A DNA stretch of 64,000 bases from positions 35,205 to 99,204 of the forward strand of contig CP000877.1 in assembly GCA_000018565.1 (NCBI GenBank). Reading direction: 5' to 3'. Below are positions 27,408 through 36,555 of the stretch, piece by piece. How positions within the stretch are numbered: position 1 is the first letter of the stretch; each line of letters opens with the position of its first letter. A program made the position numbers and the translations under genes. Under the pieces are notes generated by a model, which saw only the letters and a program-made list of their open reading frames with translations, did no database searches and was not told where the DNA came from. Source of the stretch: Herpetosiphon aurantiacus DSM 785. Lineage in GTDB: Bacteria; Chloroflexota; Chloroflexia; Chloroflexales; Herpetosiphonaceae.

Positions 27408-28664
27408 TTATAGCTCTCCACGAAACGCCTGCTCAAGAATGGATTGTTCAATTTGATCGAATAATAGCTTGTTGATAGATTGAATAGATTGCATGTCGAT
27501 CAATTCGTTATACGCTGCATCTAGATAAGATACTACCTGTTGTTGCACGAATATAGGCGGTAATGGCGGTTTTAATTCCTTTATTATTTGAGAATTAAGA
27601 TTTGCTTGATTTCCTCCTCTTGCATCGCTCTTTTTGCGAAGATCATGGTACATAAAAATAAACCAAAATTGAAGATAACGCGGAATAAAGATATAGGGAT
27701 TTGGTAATATTGCACAGCAGGCTTGATTTGTTGTAGCTTCAATCGCTAATAAACCAGTTCTTCCTCTGGTTTGACCTTGACCGTACATAGCAACTAAAAG
27801 AGTTCCTATCGGTATTTTTTTTGCATTGCTATTCTGCATTGCTTCTAAGGTAATATACTCTTCAGTCTTTTTGATCAGGCCGTCTTTGAGTTCTCCAGTC
27901 TTTACCCAAGGAATATCACCGTTGTAATACTCTGAATGCTTACGACTAGGAGTACCTCCGGTTTTCACTTGTGTGAAGGAGTCAATCCGTTGACGAGAGG
28001 GGTATTTGTTCTCCAAATCTATATAAACATCTCGAAATATACTATCCATCACATTGGAAACATCAAGATCGATTCTTCGATGAAGCTCACGTATCTCTCC
28101 CAGCTCACTTAGGAGCGACTCAATCCGAACAACGATTGACTGCTGGATCTGAAGAGATCGTGCAGGATTAGAAAGAGATGGCAGAGGAATGGGAAAATTC
28201 CAGAAGCTGTCCTTTCTTAACCTCGGCATTCTGGCACCATTAATATTCTCACCACGAGACACATACCTTAAAAAAGCTGGTGATCGTAAAACATAAGCAA
28301 GATACTTCCTATCCACAACATTTGCATCAGGTTCGACAACAATCCACTCGGTTGTACCAATACCAGGAATAGATGGGACAATAACCTTGTTTAAGTAAGG
28401 GCGTAATTTTGAATAAATAATCTGATTTTCTGTAAATGTGACGCATGTGCTTTCTATGTTAGAACCTTTAACAAGATTCTGTTTTGGTTCTTGAAATTGC
28501 CCCTTAGTAATTGCATCTAGCCCCCAATAGTTATACACTGTGGATGGATTATCAGCAGGTTTTATCTGTTGCGATATTTCTTTTGCTATCAATTTAAGTT
28601 TTTTTACACCCCAATGAGAAGGTAAATCCCAAATCGAGGAAGTAGTAGTATCTTCTATTTTCAC
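27408..28664 (-). CDS. hsdS: Type I restriction specificity subunit HsdS
   Basis: The 418-residue protein has two target-recognition domains each followed by a helical conserved region. The first half contains LPSHWGVKKLKLIA and YSKLRPYLNKV, ending in the helix QIQQSIVVRIESLLSELGEI. The second half contains DSFTQVKTGGTPSRKHSEYY, IPWVKTGEL, GTLLVAMYGQGQTRGRTG, and ends in PPIFVQQQVVSYLDAAYNEL. The length is normal for a two-TRD HsdS, which defines a bipartite DNA site. Its start overlaps the HsdM stop by 4 bases. The TRDs are the AT-rich, fast-evolving part of the operon; the sequence recognised cannot be predicted by eye. Confidence 0.93.
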   Translation of the reverse strand: MKIEDTTTSSIWDLPSHWGVKKLKLIAKEISQQIKPADNPSTVYNYWGLDAITKGQFQEPKQNLVKGSNIESTCVTFTENQIIYSKLRPYLNKVIVPSIPGIGTTEWIVVEPDANVVDRKYLAYVLRSPAFLRYVSRGENINGARMPRLRKDSFWNFPIPLPSLSNPARSLQIQQSIVVRIESLLSELGEIRELHRRIDLDVSNVMDSIFRDVYIDLENKYPSRQRIDSFTQVKTGGTPSRKHSEYYNGDIPWVKTGELKDGLIKKTEEYITLEAMQNSNAKKIPIGTLLVAMYGQGQTRGRTGLLAIEATTNQACCAILPNPYIFIPRYLQFWFIFMYHDLRKKSDARGGNQANLNSQIIKELKPPLPPIFVQQQVVSYLDAAYNELIDMQSIQSINKLLFDQIEQSILEQAFRGEL

Positions 28665-30376
28665 TCTTCCACCTCCTCTCTGCCTTGACTCAGCTTAGCA
28701 TGCAGACTCTGGATCATAGAATGTAATTCGCGGCTACGCTCTAACAATCGGGCTGTCAGCACGAACGCCGATTCGCGGGACTCTTGTTCAACCCGATGAG
28801 GATTTCGGGCGCTTAGATCAAAACCGCGTGAAGCTATGTCATTGTAGGTCTCGATCCAAGCGTTAATATTTCGCGCAAACACTGGCTCAAATTGCCGATT
28901 GTTTATGGATGACAGCTGCAAACTGGTTTGCTTGTTGGCAAAGAATGTTTCCTGAATAGGAGTTGGCTCGTTAGAAGTTTGATGCGGTCGTAGATCAGCG
29001 GCGTAGACAAAGGGTCGCTCAGCATTACCAGATAGATAATCACTCCAAACCTGCCATAAATGCCGCGCCTCATCGAAATGGCTATCACTAATGCGACTGC
29101 CTTTAGAAAACTTCTTGAGTCCTTCAGGAAGCGGCAATTCGTAAAACCACGTTTCCTCACGTGCCAATGGATTAGCAATTAATAGTGAATCAGGCCGCTT
29201 AAGAAATAGAATTGCTGTTTTAACATCAGAGTAGGGAGCGAATGTGCCTGGAGGCAAGCTGAATACTGCAAACAGATGAAACTGCTGCAATAGATCTTGC
29301 TTTACCTCAGCAAAGGCTCCACTACGAAAGAGCGTTCCTTCGGGCACAACAATAGCTGCTCGGGCATTGGGTGTTCGCTTGAGTTTTTTGATAATATGTT
29401 GAAGAAATAATAACTCAGTAGCATTCGCCTTAACCGCAAAATTTTGCTGAATATGAGCACCCTCAGTGCCACCAAACGGAGGATTTGTAAGCACCACATC
29501 ATAGCGTTGACCCGAATCTCCCTGCATTGATTCTTCCAAAGTATTGGCTCGAAGGAGTTTGGGGGCATTGACACCATGTAACACCATATTCATGGTACCA
29601 AGCAAAGCCGAAAGTGCTTTCTTCTCGATTCCAAAGAAGGTTTGTTCATGTAAGCTAGTGTGTTCTTCAATTGTGCGGGCAAAGGGCTGCATAAATAAAA
29701 ATGCCTGGACCAAAAAGCCTGCTGATCCATAGGCTGGGTCGTAAACGGTCTCACCGATTTGGGGAGCCATCAGCTCAACCATAAATCGAATAACCGCTCG
29801 TGGTGTATGGAACTCGCCAGCAGTACGATTCTCGCTACTCATCCGTTCAAGAAGATCTTCGTAAAAAAGCGAGATCGTAAAGAGATCACTATCAAGCTCA
29901 AAGTGAATACTGTTGATAATCTCCAGTACATCTTTGAGATTATATCCTGAGGCACAGACTGGAACTGCCCGCACTACATTCTGATCACCAGTACTTTCAT
30001 CAGAGAAAATGCCTGCAATTGTGCGTGCCAATGATGATCCGGTAAGGGTCGCAAGACCCGGCAAAAGCCGACCGCGCACAAATTGAATTAACTCAGGTGC
30101 AGAACGACGCTCTAATGCCTCTGGGCTAGCCCAAAAATCCCAAGACAAGTCTCCATGAAGTACTGGATGATAAGGCATCTCGTTTAGCAGCGCCAAATCA
30201 ACGCGACGTTTTTCTTCCATATCCATGAACCGAAGAAATAACAGCCAAGCAAGATGCTCGGTATACTGCATTACTCCGCCAACATTATTATCACGGCGCA
30301 GGATATCACATGCCCGCCACATATTACTACGAAGCGTCTCATTGGTGCTTCGCTTAGGAAGTGTATCCATTACCAT
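28661..30376 (-). CDS. hsdM: Type I restriction-modification methyltransferase HsdM
   Basis: The 571-residue protein has the HsdM_N helical domain (RSNMWRACDILRRDNNVGGV, QYTEHLAWLLFLRFMD), then N6_Mtase: RTAGEFHTPRAVIRFMVELM, motif I VYDPAYGSAGFLVQAF at 211-226, and motif IV TNPPFGG at 297-303. It transfers methyl groups from SAM to adenine at sites chosen by HsdS, protecting host DNA. A helical C-terminus (RELHSMIQSLHAKLSQG) should contact HsdS. The gene follows hsdR after 45 bases and overlaps hsdS by 4. Motif I has YGSAG rather than the usual CGTGG, a common variant in this branch. Confidence 0.95.
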   Translation of the reverse strand: MVMDTLPKRSTNETLRSNMWRACDILRRDNNVGGVMQYTEHLAWLLFLRFMDMEEKRRVDLALLNEMPYHPVLHGDLSWDFWASPEALERRSAPELIQFVRGRLLPGLATLTGSSLARTIAGIFSDESTGDQNVVRAVPVCASGYNLKDVLEIINSIHFELDSDLFTISLFYEDLLERMSSENRTAGEFHTPRAVIRFMVELMAPQIGETVYDPAYGSAGFLVQAFLFMQPFARTIEEHTSLHEQTFFGIEKKALSALLGTMNMVLHGVNAPKLLRANTLEESMQGDSGQRYDVVLTNPPFGGTEGAHIQQNFAVKANATELLFLQHIIKKLKRTPNARAAIVVPEGTLFRSGAFAEVKQDLLQQFHLFAVFSLPPGTFAPYSDVKTAILFLKRPDSLLIANPLAREETWFYELPLPEGLKKFSKGSRISDSHFDEARHLWQVWSDYLSGNAERPFVYAADLRPHQTSNEPTPIQETFFANKQTSLQLSSINNRQFEPVFARNINAWIETYNDIASRGFDLSARNPHRVEQESRESAFVLTARLLERSRELHSMIQSLHAKLSQGREEVEE

Positions 30377-30421
30377 ATGTTTTTATATCACCCATGCTGT
30401 GCAACAAAGTAGAGTGTGTTG

Positions 30422-33121
30422 CTATGCGGCGTATAAACGTCGCTGAATTTCATCAATGGTTTCGCGCAACCGCTGAGCATCACCGAATCGCGCAATAACT
30501 CCGCGCACTTCACCCATCTCACGGAAAGGACTAACTCTAAAGATACTTGGGTCACTAATCTGGTTAAGTCCGCCAAGCTCATACTTGGCGAGAAGTTCTA
30601 TTATAACCTCACGAATGGGTTCAGATTGAGCTGCCAACCACGCTTGCTCGCGTCTGTGGAAAGCGGTGGCACGTTCAACTCGGGTTTGGAGCGGTGTTCT
30701 ATAGGCCAAATGACTAAGGAGATCAAATTGATCTGCTTCCTGTGCTTTGAAAATATCGGCAAGGACTTCTAAATGGACGCTCTGGTGTGAAAGCTGTTCA
30801 ATAAATACTCGACGCTGCGTAGGATCTTGCCAGATTACTTGCAACTTGCTCCGCTCTGATACAAAGCCGATAATCTTAGATCGGCTATAGTCGAGGTAGC
30901 GTTCCAAGGTCATTGGTTCATTCATGCCCTCGACGATAAATGTTGCTTCATCTGCAATCGCGACATGCAGACCATGTGCCTCAATTTTACCAGCACTTTC
31001 CCCAATTGGCTTCAGTTCAATAGCACATTGTGTTGCAAGATTAGGTTCTGTCATTAGGCTTATTTGCCGACGGTGTAATCCTGGTTTACTAGCAACAAGC
31101 GTCATGTTACTAGCAGGCAGGCTCGTAAAAGAAAAACATCCATTGGCATCTGATAAAATTGGTCCACGTTGGTCATTTGGCCCAACCTGAATTGCAATCG
31201 CCGCCCCAACAACAGGGTTACCTGACCCAGCCAATGTCACAGTTCCAGTAACAATTGAAGTCATAGGCTGGGTTGTTGAGGGTATTACCGCTGAGGGTGG
31301 ATGATCCCAATAAGGATCAAGTAAGTGCGTAGCTCCGGTATAATCAATAATACGAAACCACAATTTATCGATACTGCTATCAATCCGGGTTCCACGCCCA
31401 ATAATCTGTTTAAATACAATCGGTGAAGCAACTGTCTTCATAAAAACAATATTGCGAGCTGAAGGAACATCAACACCAGTTGAAAGGAGTTCAGCTGTTG
31501 TTGCAACAACTGGAAGCTGGCGATCGCTATCTTGGAACAAACTCAACCAACGTCGGCCTTGATCACCTTCTTCACTGACAATAGGGACTGCATAGTTGTC
31601 ACCATATCCCAGATCAGCAAATTCATTATTGAGCTGCCTTGCAACTTCCTGCGCATGCTCCATATCTACACAAAAAACCATCGTTTTTTGCAATGGACCA
31701 AAGAGCCGTAGCCGTTGGGAAAGATGATTGACGATAACCTTGGTTCGATCAGGCAGACGGATCTCACGTTCAAACTGTGGTGTTAAGTAGTGATCGCGTG
31801 GTTCAACTCCATTAGGGATAACTATCTCCGCACCTTGTTCAATCGCATCTTGTAATCGAAACCCATCACGATCTAAGCTGGTTCTTACTCGATGAATTTT
31901 ATAGGTTGCGAGAAACCCATCTTCAATACCTTGACCAAGGCTGTATGTATATGCAGCTTGGCGAATTTGATCGCCATCAGGGTTATCTGGGTTAACCGAG
32001 GTCAATACCTCTTCAGCACAGAAATAGGCATAGGTATCGATATTTTCATCCTGTTTCGGGGTCGCGGTCATCCCCAACTGGATGGCGCTGGTGAAATGAT
32101 CAAGAATATCGCGCCATGTGCCAAATCCAGAACGATGAGCCTCATCAATAATGATTACATCGAAAAAATTCGGAGGAAACAACTCAAATAATCGTTTTCC
32201 TTGATCATTCTCATTCCATAAAGTTTGATAAATTCCAAAGTATAAATCTCTATTCAGTGATAGCGGACGCTGCCCATCTAATAAAAAGCGAGGCTCGCTG
32301 GCACCACTTGCAAACGGACTAAATGCATTATATGCCTGATCTCTGAGGATCACCCTATCTGCGAGAAATAACATACGGCCCTGCTGTGAACTTTGCCGTC
32401 CCGTAAGCCAACCTGACTGAAGAAGTTTCCACATAAGCTGAACAGCAGTATGCGTTTTTCCAGTCCCCGTAGCCATTGTAAGGAGAATACGGCGCTGACC
32501 TCGAATAATGCGCAACAGAATCTCTCGAATAGCCGTTTCTTGATAGTAATGAGGTATTTTGCCACGCGTCACATCTTCAGGGGCATAGGGGTGAAGGAGC
32601 GGATTTCTGCGTCGTACCTGAGCATCATCAGCACTATAAAGCGGTCGTAGTTCTCTAAGATCATTGGTTAATCTTGGTTGGAGGGTAGGGTCTTCAATCC
32701 CTATGTTGCGACACCAACGATCCCAAAGACGGCTTGGACTAGGAAATGACTCAACCAATGTAGAAGTATTGGTAAAATTATCCCACTCTATAATTTCGTG
32801 TCCATTGGTAGCATAGGCGAACATAAGTCCCAATTCACGAGCGTATCGCTTGGCCTGTTCTAGTCCGGCCACAGCAGGTTTGCCCTCATCCTTTGCTTCA
32901 ACGATTGCTAAAGGGAAGCTATCCGTATAGCGTAATACATAATCAACCCGCCTAGGTTGTAAGCGTTCCGCTCGCTCTCCTCGCAAAACAACTCTACCAG
33001 CAGTATATATCCAATCAGTCAAGTAGTATTGCTCTCGAGTGACTTGCGTGCGAGTCCATCCTGCAATACTTAATTTCGGATCAATAAGCTGGGCGCGGGT
33101 ATCCGCTTCATTAAGTGGCAT
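30422..33121 (-). CDS. hsdR: Type I restriction endonuclease HsdR with an inserted carboxypeptidase-regulatory-like domain
   Basis: Start 33121 (MPLNEADTRA) is favoured over the TTG at 33163 because TATAAT lies at 33174-33179 and GGAAG precedes 33121; 899 residues. Order: nuclease D60...E75-x-K77 (RRVDYVLRY; AIVEAKDEG), helicase Walker A MATGTGKT at 216-223, DEAH at 326-329, motif III GMTATPKQ, motif VI QIIGRGTRID at 572-581, and an EcoEI-type C-terminal domain ending LRETIDEIQRRLYAA. Residues 620-705 are extra: TSIVTGTVTLAGSGNPVVGA, LSDANGCFSFTSLPASN and TLVASKPGLHRR form a carboxypeptidase-D regulatory-like beta sandwich. That is not a usual part of HsdR. The protein translocates and cuts unmethylated DNA with HsdM/HsdS. 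First gene of the six-gene operon. Confidence 0.93.
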   Translation of the reverse strand: MPLNEADTRAQLIDPKLSIAGWTRTQVTREQYYLTDWIYTAGRVVLRGERAERLQPRRVDYVLRYTDSFPLAIVEAKDEGKPAVAGLEQAKRYARELGLMFAYATNGHEIIEWDNFTNTSTLVESFPSPSRLWDRWCRNIGIEDPTLQPRLTNDLRELRPLYSADDAQVRRRNPLLHPYAPEDVTRGKIPHYYQETAIREILLRIIRGQRRILLTMATGTGKTHTAVQLMWKLLQSGWLTGRQSSQQGRMLFLADRVILRDQAYNAFSPFASGASEPRFLLDGQRPLSLNRDLYFGIYQTLWNENDQGKRLFELFPPNFFDVIIIDEAHRSGFGTWRDILDHFTSAIQLGMTATPKQDENIDTYAYFCAEEVLTSVNPDNPDGDQIRQAAYTYSLGQGIEDGFLATYKIHRVRTSLDRDGFRLQDAIEQGAEIVIPNGVEPRDHYLTPQFEREIRLPDRTKVIVNHLSQRLRLFGPLQKTMVFCVDMEHAQEVARQLNNEFADLGYGDNYAVPIVSEEGDQGRRWLSLFQDSDRQLPVVATTAELLSTGVDVPSARNIVFMKTVASPIVFKQIIGRGTRIDSSIDKLWFRIIDYTGATHLLDPYWDHPPSAVIPSTTQPMTSIVTGTVTLAGSGNPVVGAAIAIQVGPNDQRGPILSDANGCFSFTSLPASNMTLVASKPGLHRRQISLMTEPNLATQCAIELKPIGESAGKIEAHGLHVAIADEATFIVEGMNEPMTLERYLDYSRSKIIGFVSERSKLQVIWQDPTQRRVFIEQLSHQSVHLEVLADIFKAQEADQFDLLSHLAYRTPLQTRVERATAFHRREQAWLAAQSEPIREVIIELLAKYELGGLNQISDPSIFRVSPFREMGEVRGVIARFGDAQRLRETIDEIQRRLYAA

Positions 33122-33488
33122 AGTGTACTTCCACTGAAACTGGGTAAATAATTCCTGTTTCAAATCACCTAAGATTATAACATTACAGCCATGATGAAAC
33201 TAGCTCTTCACCAACGTTCATCCAAAAAGCACGATACCAACCCAACGATACCAACGCAAGGATGACCCCGCGACGGCCAACACGATACATGGCAAAACTA
33301 CTCTACCTGCATAGCGATTAAAGAAATACGCCTCCATCATCCATTTCATCGCCGTGTGGCTCATCACCATCGTCACTGCGGCGAATACAGATCACCTCAC
33401 TCCTAAATACTGGTGTGTCAAGACAGTAGCACTCATTATTTATGTCAATATAAATCCTATACAGCCTATCCATATGGGTATCCAATGG
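33122..33488 (-). promoter_or_regulatory. Promoter region of the hsdR-led operon
   Basis: On the minus strand TATAAT occurs at 33179-33174, about 50 bases before the ATG at 33121; the best 17-base-spaced -35 is only TAGTTT, so the promoter may need an activator. The rest of this stretch up to the next gene shows no convincing coding frame and no strong hairpin. Confidence 0.5.
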
Positions 33489-34748
33489 TCAGGCCGTGGT
33501 GTGATGATAATACGCTTCCCACAAGGCCACCTCAAGCGGCCATGTCTGGACCAGCACCGGATCATGCTCGTGATGCTCTAATGCGGCGTACCAGGCGTTT
33601 ATCCACTCGGATAGCCGAATCAGAATAGGCATCAGGTGATCGACATGCACAACCACCACGGGCGCACTACGATAGGTATCAAAGCGGGGTTTTACATCAT
33701 ACAAGACCTGATTCAATCGTCCTGGCCAGTCCTGCATGCGTTCTTCGACGACCATTGCTGGAATGGGCACTAATGCTTGAACCTGGCCATCCTGATCAAT
33801 CGTCGTTTGGTAGAGAGGCATATCTACACACAGGATCGGCAGTGCCAGCTGAATTGGTGGAACGATGTGCCATTGTGCATGCTGGGCATTAAAGGCTTCC
33901 CACCATGCTGGTTGTAGTTCCGTTGCAATCCAGCGCTGAAGCGAAAACCACGGGTCATCGAGCCGTGGGGCGAGGATACTCCAGATCCCCGACTCCACCA
34001 AAAAGGGATGGATCATCGTTTCGGTCCACGGTTGCCACTGGTGGATCAGATAATCATAAAGACTCCCCGTGGCCGCATAGATCAGTTTTTCATCATTGGT
34101 TCGCCAATCCCGTTTCGCCTCGTTTTCGCCGCGTGACTCAAGGAGCAGTGGCGTAACCCATGGCAGCCCGTAGAGCGGATCGGGAATCGCCTGCCCAACC
34201 GTGTGCAGCAGCCGCGTTCGCGCCAGCGGTGAGAAGATCGGGCTGGACGAACCAGAACTTTGGGGATCGTGAATACCAACCAGCAGCCGCCTCTCACGAT
34301 GTTTACACTCAATAAGTGCCTGTGCTTCGACGGCTAACGAGGCATCAACCGGTTCGTCACAGACCCAAGCAGTGCTACGAACCGATAGCACCTGATCAAC
34401 TTCCCGCCACACGGCAGCCATGTGGTGGTCGGTTTGGCGGGTTTCGCGATAAATCGTGCGTTTTGTGCCATATGAATAATTATCCATGTCCCAAGAGGGA
34501 TAGGCTGGAAATGGCAAGTCAATTCGTTGCCACGGCTGACTCACAGGGTCGGGCGAGTAATATACACCGTCCTCACGATAGGTGATACTGCCAGGAGGAA
34601 ACAATCTGGTAGGGCCATCAAGCGCGGCATGGCAGATATGCGAAACCCGTTGTTCAAGCGGATAGCCTGAGCGCCGAACTTCCTCACGAATGCGATTTAA
34701 TTCCCCATCAGATAAACTAGGATAGTCACGACCATCACCGATCCCCAT
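33489..34748 (-). CDS. Hypothetical protein with possible PD-(D/E)xK nuclease motif
   Basis: The 419-residue protein has no clear domain by eye. Residues 125-155 contain VDASLAVEAQALIECKHRER, where D...E...(E)CK matches the D-x(n)-E-x-K spacing of restriction-endonuclease-fold enzymes; hydrophobic strands (ALIECK, LLVGIHD) around it fit that fold. The C-terminal half has VVVVHVDHLMPILIRLSEWI. No transmembrane helix. It lies upstream of, and on the same strand as, the R-M operon but 325 bases away with its own ribosome-binding region, so it is probably a separate defence or replicon gene. The nuclease assignment is a hypothesis. Confidence 0.5.
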   Translation of the reverse strand: MGIGDGRDYPSLSDGELNRIREEVRRSGYPLEQRVSHICHAALDGPTRLFPPGSITYREDGVYYSPDPVSQPWQRIDLPFPAYPSWDMDNYSYGTKRTIYRETRQTDHHMAAVWREVDQVLSVRSTAWVCDEPVDASLAVEAQALIECKHRERRLLVGIHDPQSSGSSSPIFSPLARTRLLHTVGQAIPDPLYGLPWVTPLLLESRGENEAKRDWRTNDEKLIYAATGSLYDYLIHQWQPWTETMIHPFLVESGIWSILAPRLDDPWFSLQRWIATELQPAWWEAFNAQHAQWHIVPPIQLALPILCVDMPLYQTTIDQDGQVQALVPIPAMVVEERMQDWPGRLNQVLYDVKPRFDTYRSAPVVVVHVDHLMPILIRLSEWINAWYAALEHHEHDPVLVQTWPLEVALWEAYYHHTTA

Positions 34749-34785
34749 AGACTAGCCCCTTTCTGTGGCAACCAATCACCACCGT

Positions 34786-34974
34786 TCACCCCAACAGCAT
34801 CAACCCAGCCAACACGATCAACGCAACGGCAGCCACTCGCAGCAGCCAAAACGATGCCAGGCGAAACCAGCGCACCCGCTCCAGCGGAACGACATACTGC
34901 ATGATCGTGGCGATTCCTGCGCCAAGCACACACCCACAAAACAGCCCGATGGCCAACAATTCATACGTCGTCAC
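34786..34974 (-). CDS. Small two-helix membrane protein, 62 residues
   Basis: Two hydrophobic helices are evident: LLAIGLFCGCVLGAGIATIM and WLLRVAAVALIVLAGLMLLG, with a short basic loop (VRWFRLASF) between. The start overlaps the stop of the HTH gene by 4 bases (ATGA), indicating coupling. Role unknown; small membrane proteins of this kind are common in conjugative elements. Confidence 0.65.
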   Translation of the reverse strand: MTTYELLAIGLFCGCVLGAGIATIMQYVVPLERVRWFRLASFWLLRVAAVALIVLAGLMLLG

Positions 34975-35198
34975 GCGCCATCCTCGTCCGGCAGCGGGTC
35001 AAACTGCTCATTATAGGTTTTCGTGCGCCAGGCTTGATAGGCGAGAACATCCTCGCGCGTAAACAGGTAGCGGGTGCGCTGTTTCCCTTCTGATTTGAAA
35101 CTGGGGATAAGATGGCCAGCCATAATCTCGCGATGAATCGTCCCCAAGGAGACCTTACACAGTTGAGCGACCTGGGCACTGGATAATAACTCATGCAT
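34971..35198 (-). CDS. Excisionase/MerR-like helix-turn-helix DNA-binding protein
   Basis: The 75-residue protein reads LLSSAQVAQLCKVSLGTIHR then EIMAGHLIPSFKSEGKQRTR and YLFTREDVLAYQAW. This is the HTH_17 (excisionase-family) pattern: winged helix with a conserved R.R.f..eDv. Such proteins are recombination directionality factors or small repressors of mobile elements. The start overlaps the end of the previous gene by 8 bases. No integrase is in the window, so it may act as a regulator here. Confidence 0.8.
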   Translation of the reverse strand: MHELLSSAQVAQLCKVSLGTIHREIMAGHLIPSFKSEGKQRTRYLFTREDVLAYQAWRTKTYNEQFDPLPDEDGA

Positions 35199-35829
35199 CC
35201 TCGGCTCCTTCGGCGATTGCCTGGTCAGTCGTCCGATCCGGCGTAAATCGCACGGTTTTGCCTTTCAAGATCGGTGGGTATTTGCCATTGGCGATCTGTT
35301 GCTCGTTAAGGAACGCTATCGCAGCAATCGCAACTCCGGTATGACTAATGGACATAACCTTATGAATGCCTTGCCCCTGTTTTTTCGGCTCCTCGGCAGC
35401 CGTCAAAATCACCTCATTGCCTTTCACCTGTACCGCAATCCAGGCAGGATTCCCAAGATGATCATAGGCTTCGTTCCCAAGGGCAATCTGTCGGTTTCCG
35501 GATACCGAGATAAAGCGACTTGTCCGTCGTCCTCGATGGGGGTTTGGTGGTGGTGTATAGGTGTGTGTTTTCATTGTTCGCTTTGGTGCGGCCATGCAGG
35601 CGGCACACCAATCGCCAAGCGGAATATGCTGCTCCGCGTGGCGTAAGGTTGGGTAACTCTCCTGTTCCCCATGCGTTTCGCAGACCACCACCCATGGGTG
35701 GTCGGCTTCGATCCCTGCTTGCTCGGCGTAATACAGGGTCACGGGCTGTCCGGTTGTGCGGCTGATACTCTGTTTCACCCGCCCAGGAATGCCCTGATCG
35801 GCGTAGGTGCGGTCGGTCGGTCGGGCCAT
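35191..35829 (-). CDS. Hypothetical plasmid/ICE-type protein, 212 residues
   Basis: Start 35829 (MARPTDRTYA) has AGGGAGG just upstream; the longer frame to 35943 would run through the preceding hairpin. The first 90 residues look like a small metal-binding unit: WVVVCETHGEQES, then TLRHAEQHIPLGDWCAACMA, with a CxxH...CxxC arrangement. Basic PNPHRGRRTSRFISVSGNRQ follows, and then IALGNEAYDHLGNPAWIAVQ, a beta-rich part resembling AbrB-like or barrel folds. No known family recognised. Part of the minus-strand cassette 34.8-39.2 kb. Confidence 0.6.
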   Translation of the reverse strand: MARPTDRTYADQGIPGRVKQSISRTTGQPVTLYYAEQAGIEADHPWVVVCETHGEQESYPTLRHAEQHIPLGDWCAACMAAPKRTMKTHTYTPPPNPHRGRRTSRFISVSGNRQIALGNEAYDHLGNPAWIAVQVKGNEVILTAAEEPKKQGQGIHKVMSISHTGVAIAAIAFLNEQQIANGKYPPILKGKTVRFTPDRTTDQAIAEGAEDA

Positions 35830-35903
35830 ACAAGCCTCCCTTGGTGCTGCGGTTGTATCATCCCTTAATTCCTCCTCAAAAGCATGCGATTCATAACGAC
35901 TGT

Positions 35904-35930
35904 GCCATGGTGGGGGGTGCCCACCATGGC
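35904..35930 (-). promoter_or_regulatory. Intergenic stem-loop before the 35829 gene
   Basis: GCCATGGTGGG (35904-35914) and CCCACCATGGC (35920-35930) pair perfectly around a 5-base loop. It lies just after the stop of the SWIM-protein gene and 75 bases before the next start, so it may be a terminator or attenuator. Confidence 0.5.
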
Positions 35931-35942
35931 GCACGGGGAGCA

Positions 35943-36527
35943 CTAGGCCGCGTCGCGCTCGCGCAATCGTGGAACGATCAGCGGGGGAGCGTGGCGCTCA
36001 ATGCGGGCCACATCCTCGCGGCGCTCACAGACAACCTGCCATGCATTCGCCTCCGCGCGGTGGGCTTCGGCGAGCTGCTCCTCACAAATCATGCGCCGCT
36101 CGGTCGCGTCCTCGTAGACCGTGATCGCATCGTTGAGCATGTGTTGCGCCGTATACTGTTGGGCTTGGCGCTGGCGTTCACGCTCGACAGCAAACCAGAG
36201 CGAGACGGCCAGCATATGCACACATGTCCCCTTATAGCCGCGTCGGCGGCCAGAACAATGACACGCCCATGCGACTCCCGATGGGTGGTGACCAACGGTC
36301 ACGCGATAGGTGCGTGTGCCATCGTGAACCAAAACGCGCTGCACCACGTCGTCCGAAAGCGCGTCGATGACCTGGGGGTGCTGCGTCTTAATCAGCGCCA
36401 CGGCGTGATCAATGGCTGATAACGAACGGGCCAGCGCATGCAGGTCGCGGGCGCTGGTGGTGGTCGTAATCTGTGCATAGAGGGCTTGACGCATACGCTC
36501 GGCTTCGGGTAGAATTAAGGCGTTCAT
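35943..36527 (-). CDS. SWIM zinc-finger protein
   Basis: Start 36527 (MNALILPEAE) follows AAAGGGAACC, the ribosome-binding sequence shared by several genes of this cassette; 194 residues. Residues 85-110 read WACHCSGRRRGYKGTCVHML, the CxC-x(n)-CxH signature of SWIM fingers, which bind DNA or proteins. The N-terminal part is helical (LHALARSLSAIDHAVALIKT). The C-terminal 70 residues form a long helix, probably coiled coil (RERQRQAQQYTAQHML; RMICEEQLAEAHRAEANAW). The function in the element is unknown. Confidence 0.7.
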   Translation of the reverse strand: MNALILPEAERMRQALYAQITTTTSARDLHALARSLSAIDHAVALIKTQHPQVIDALSDDVVQRVLVHDGTRTYRVTVGHHPSGVAWACHCSGRRRGYKGTCVHMLAVSLWFAVERERQRQAQQYTAQHMLNDAITVYEDATERRMICEEQLAEAHRAEANAWQVVCERREDVARIERHAPPLIVPRLRERDAA

Positions 36528-36555
36528 AGTTTGGTTCCCTTTGGGTACTAAACAC

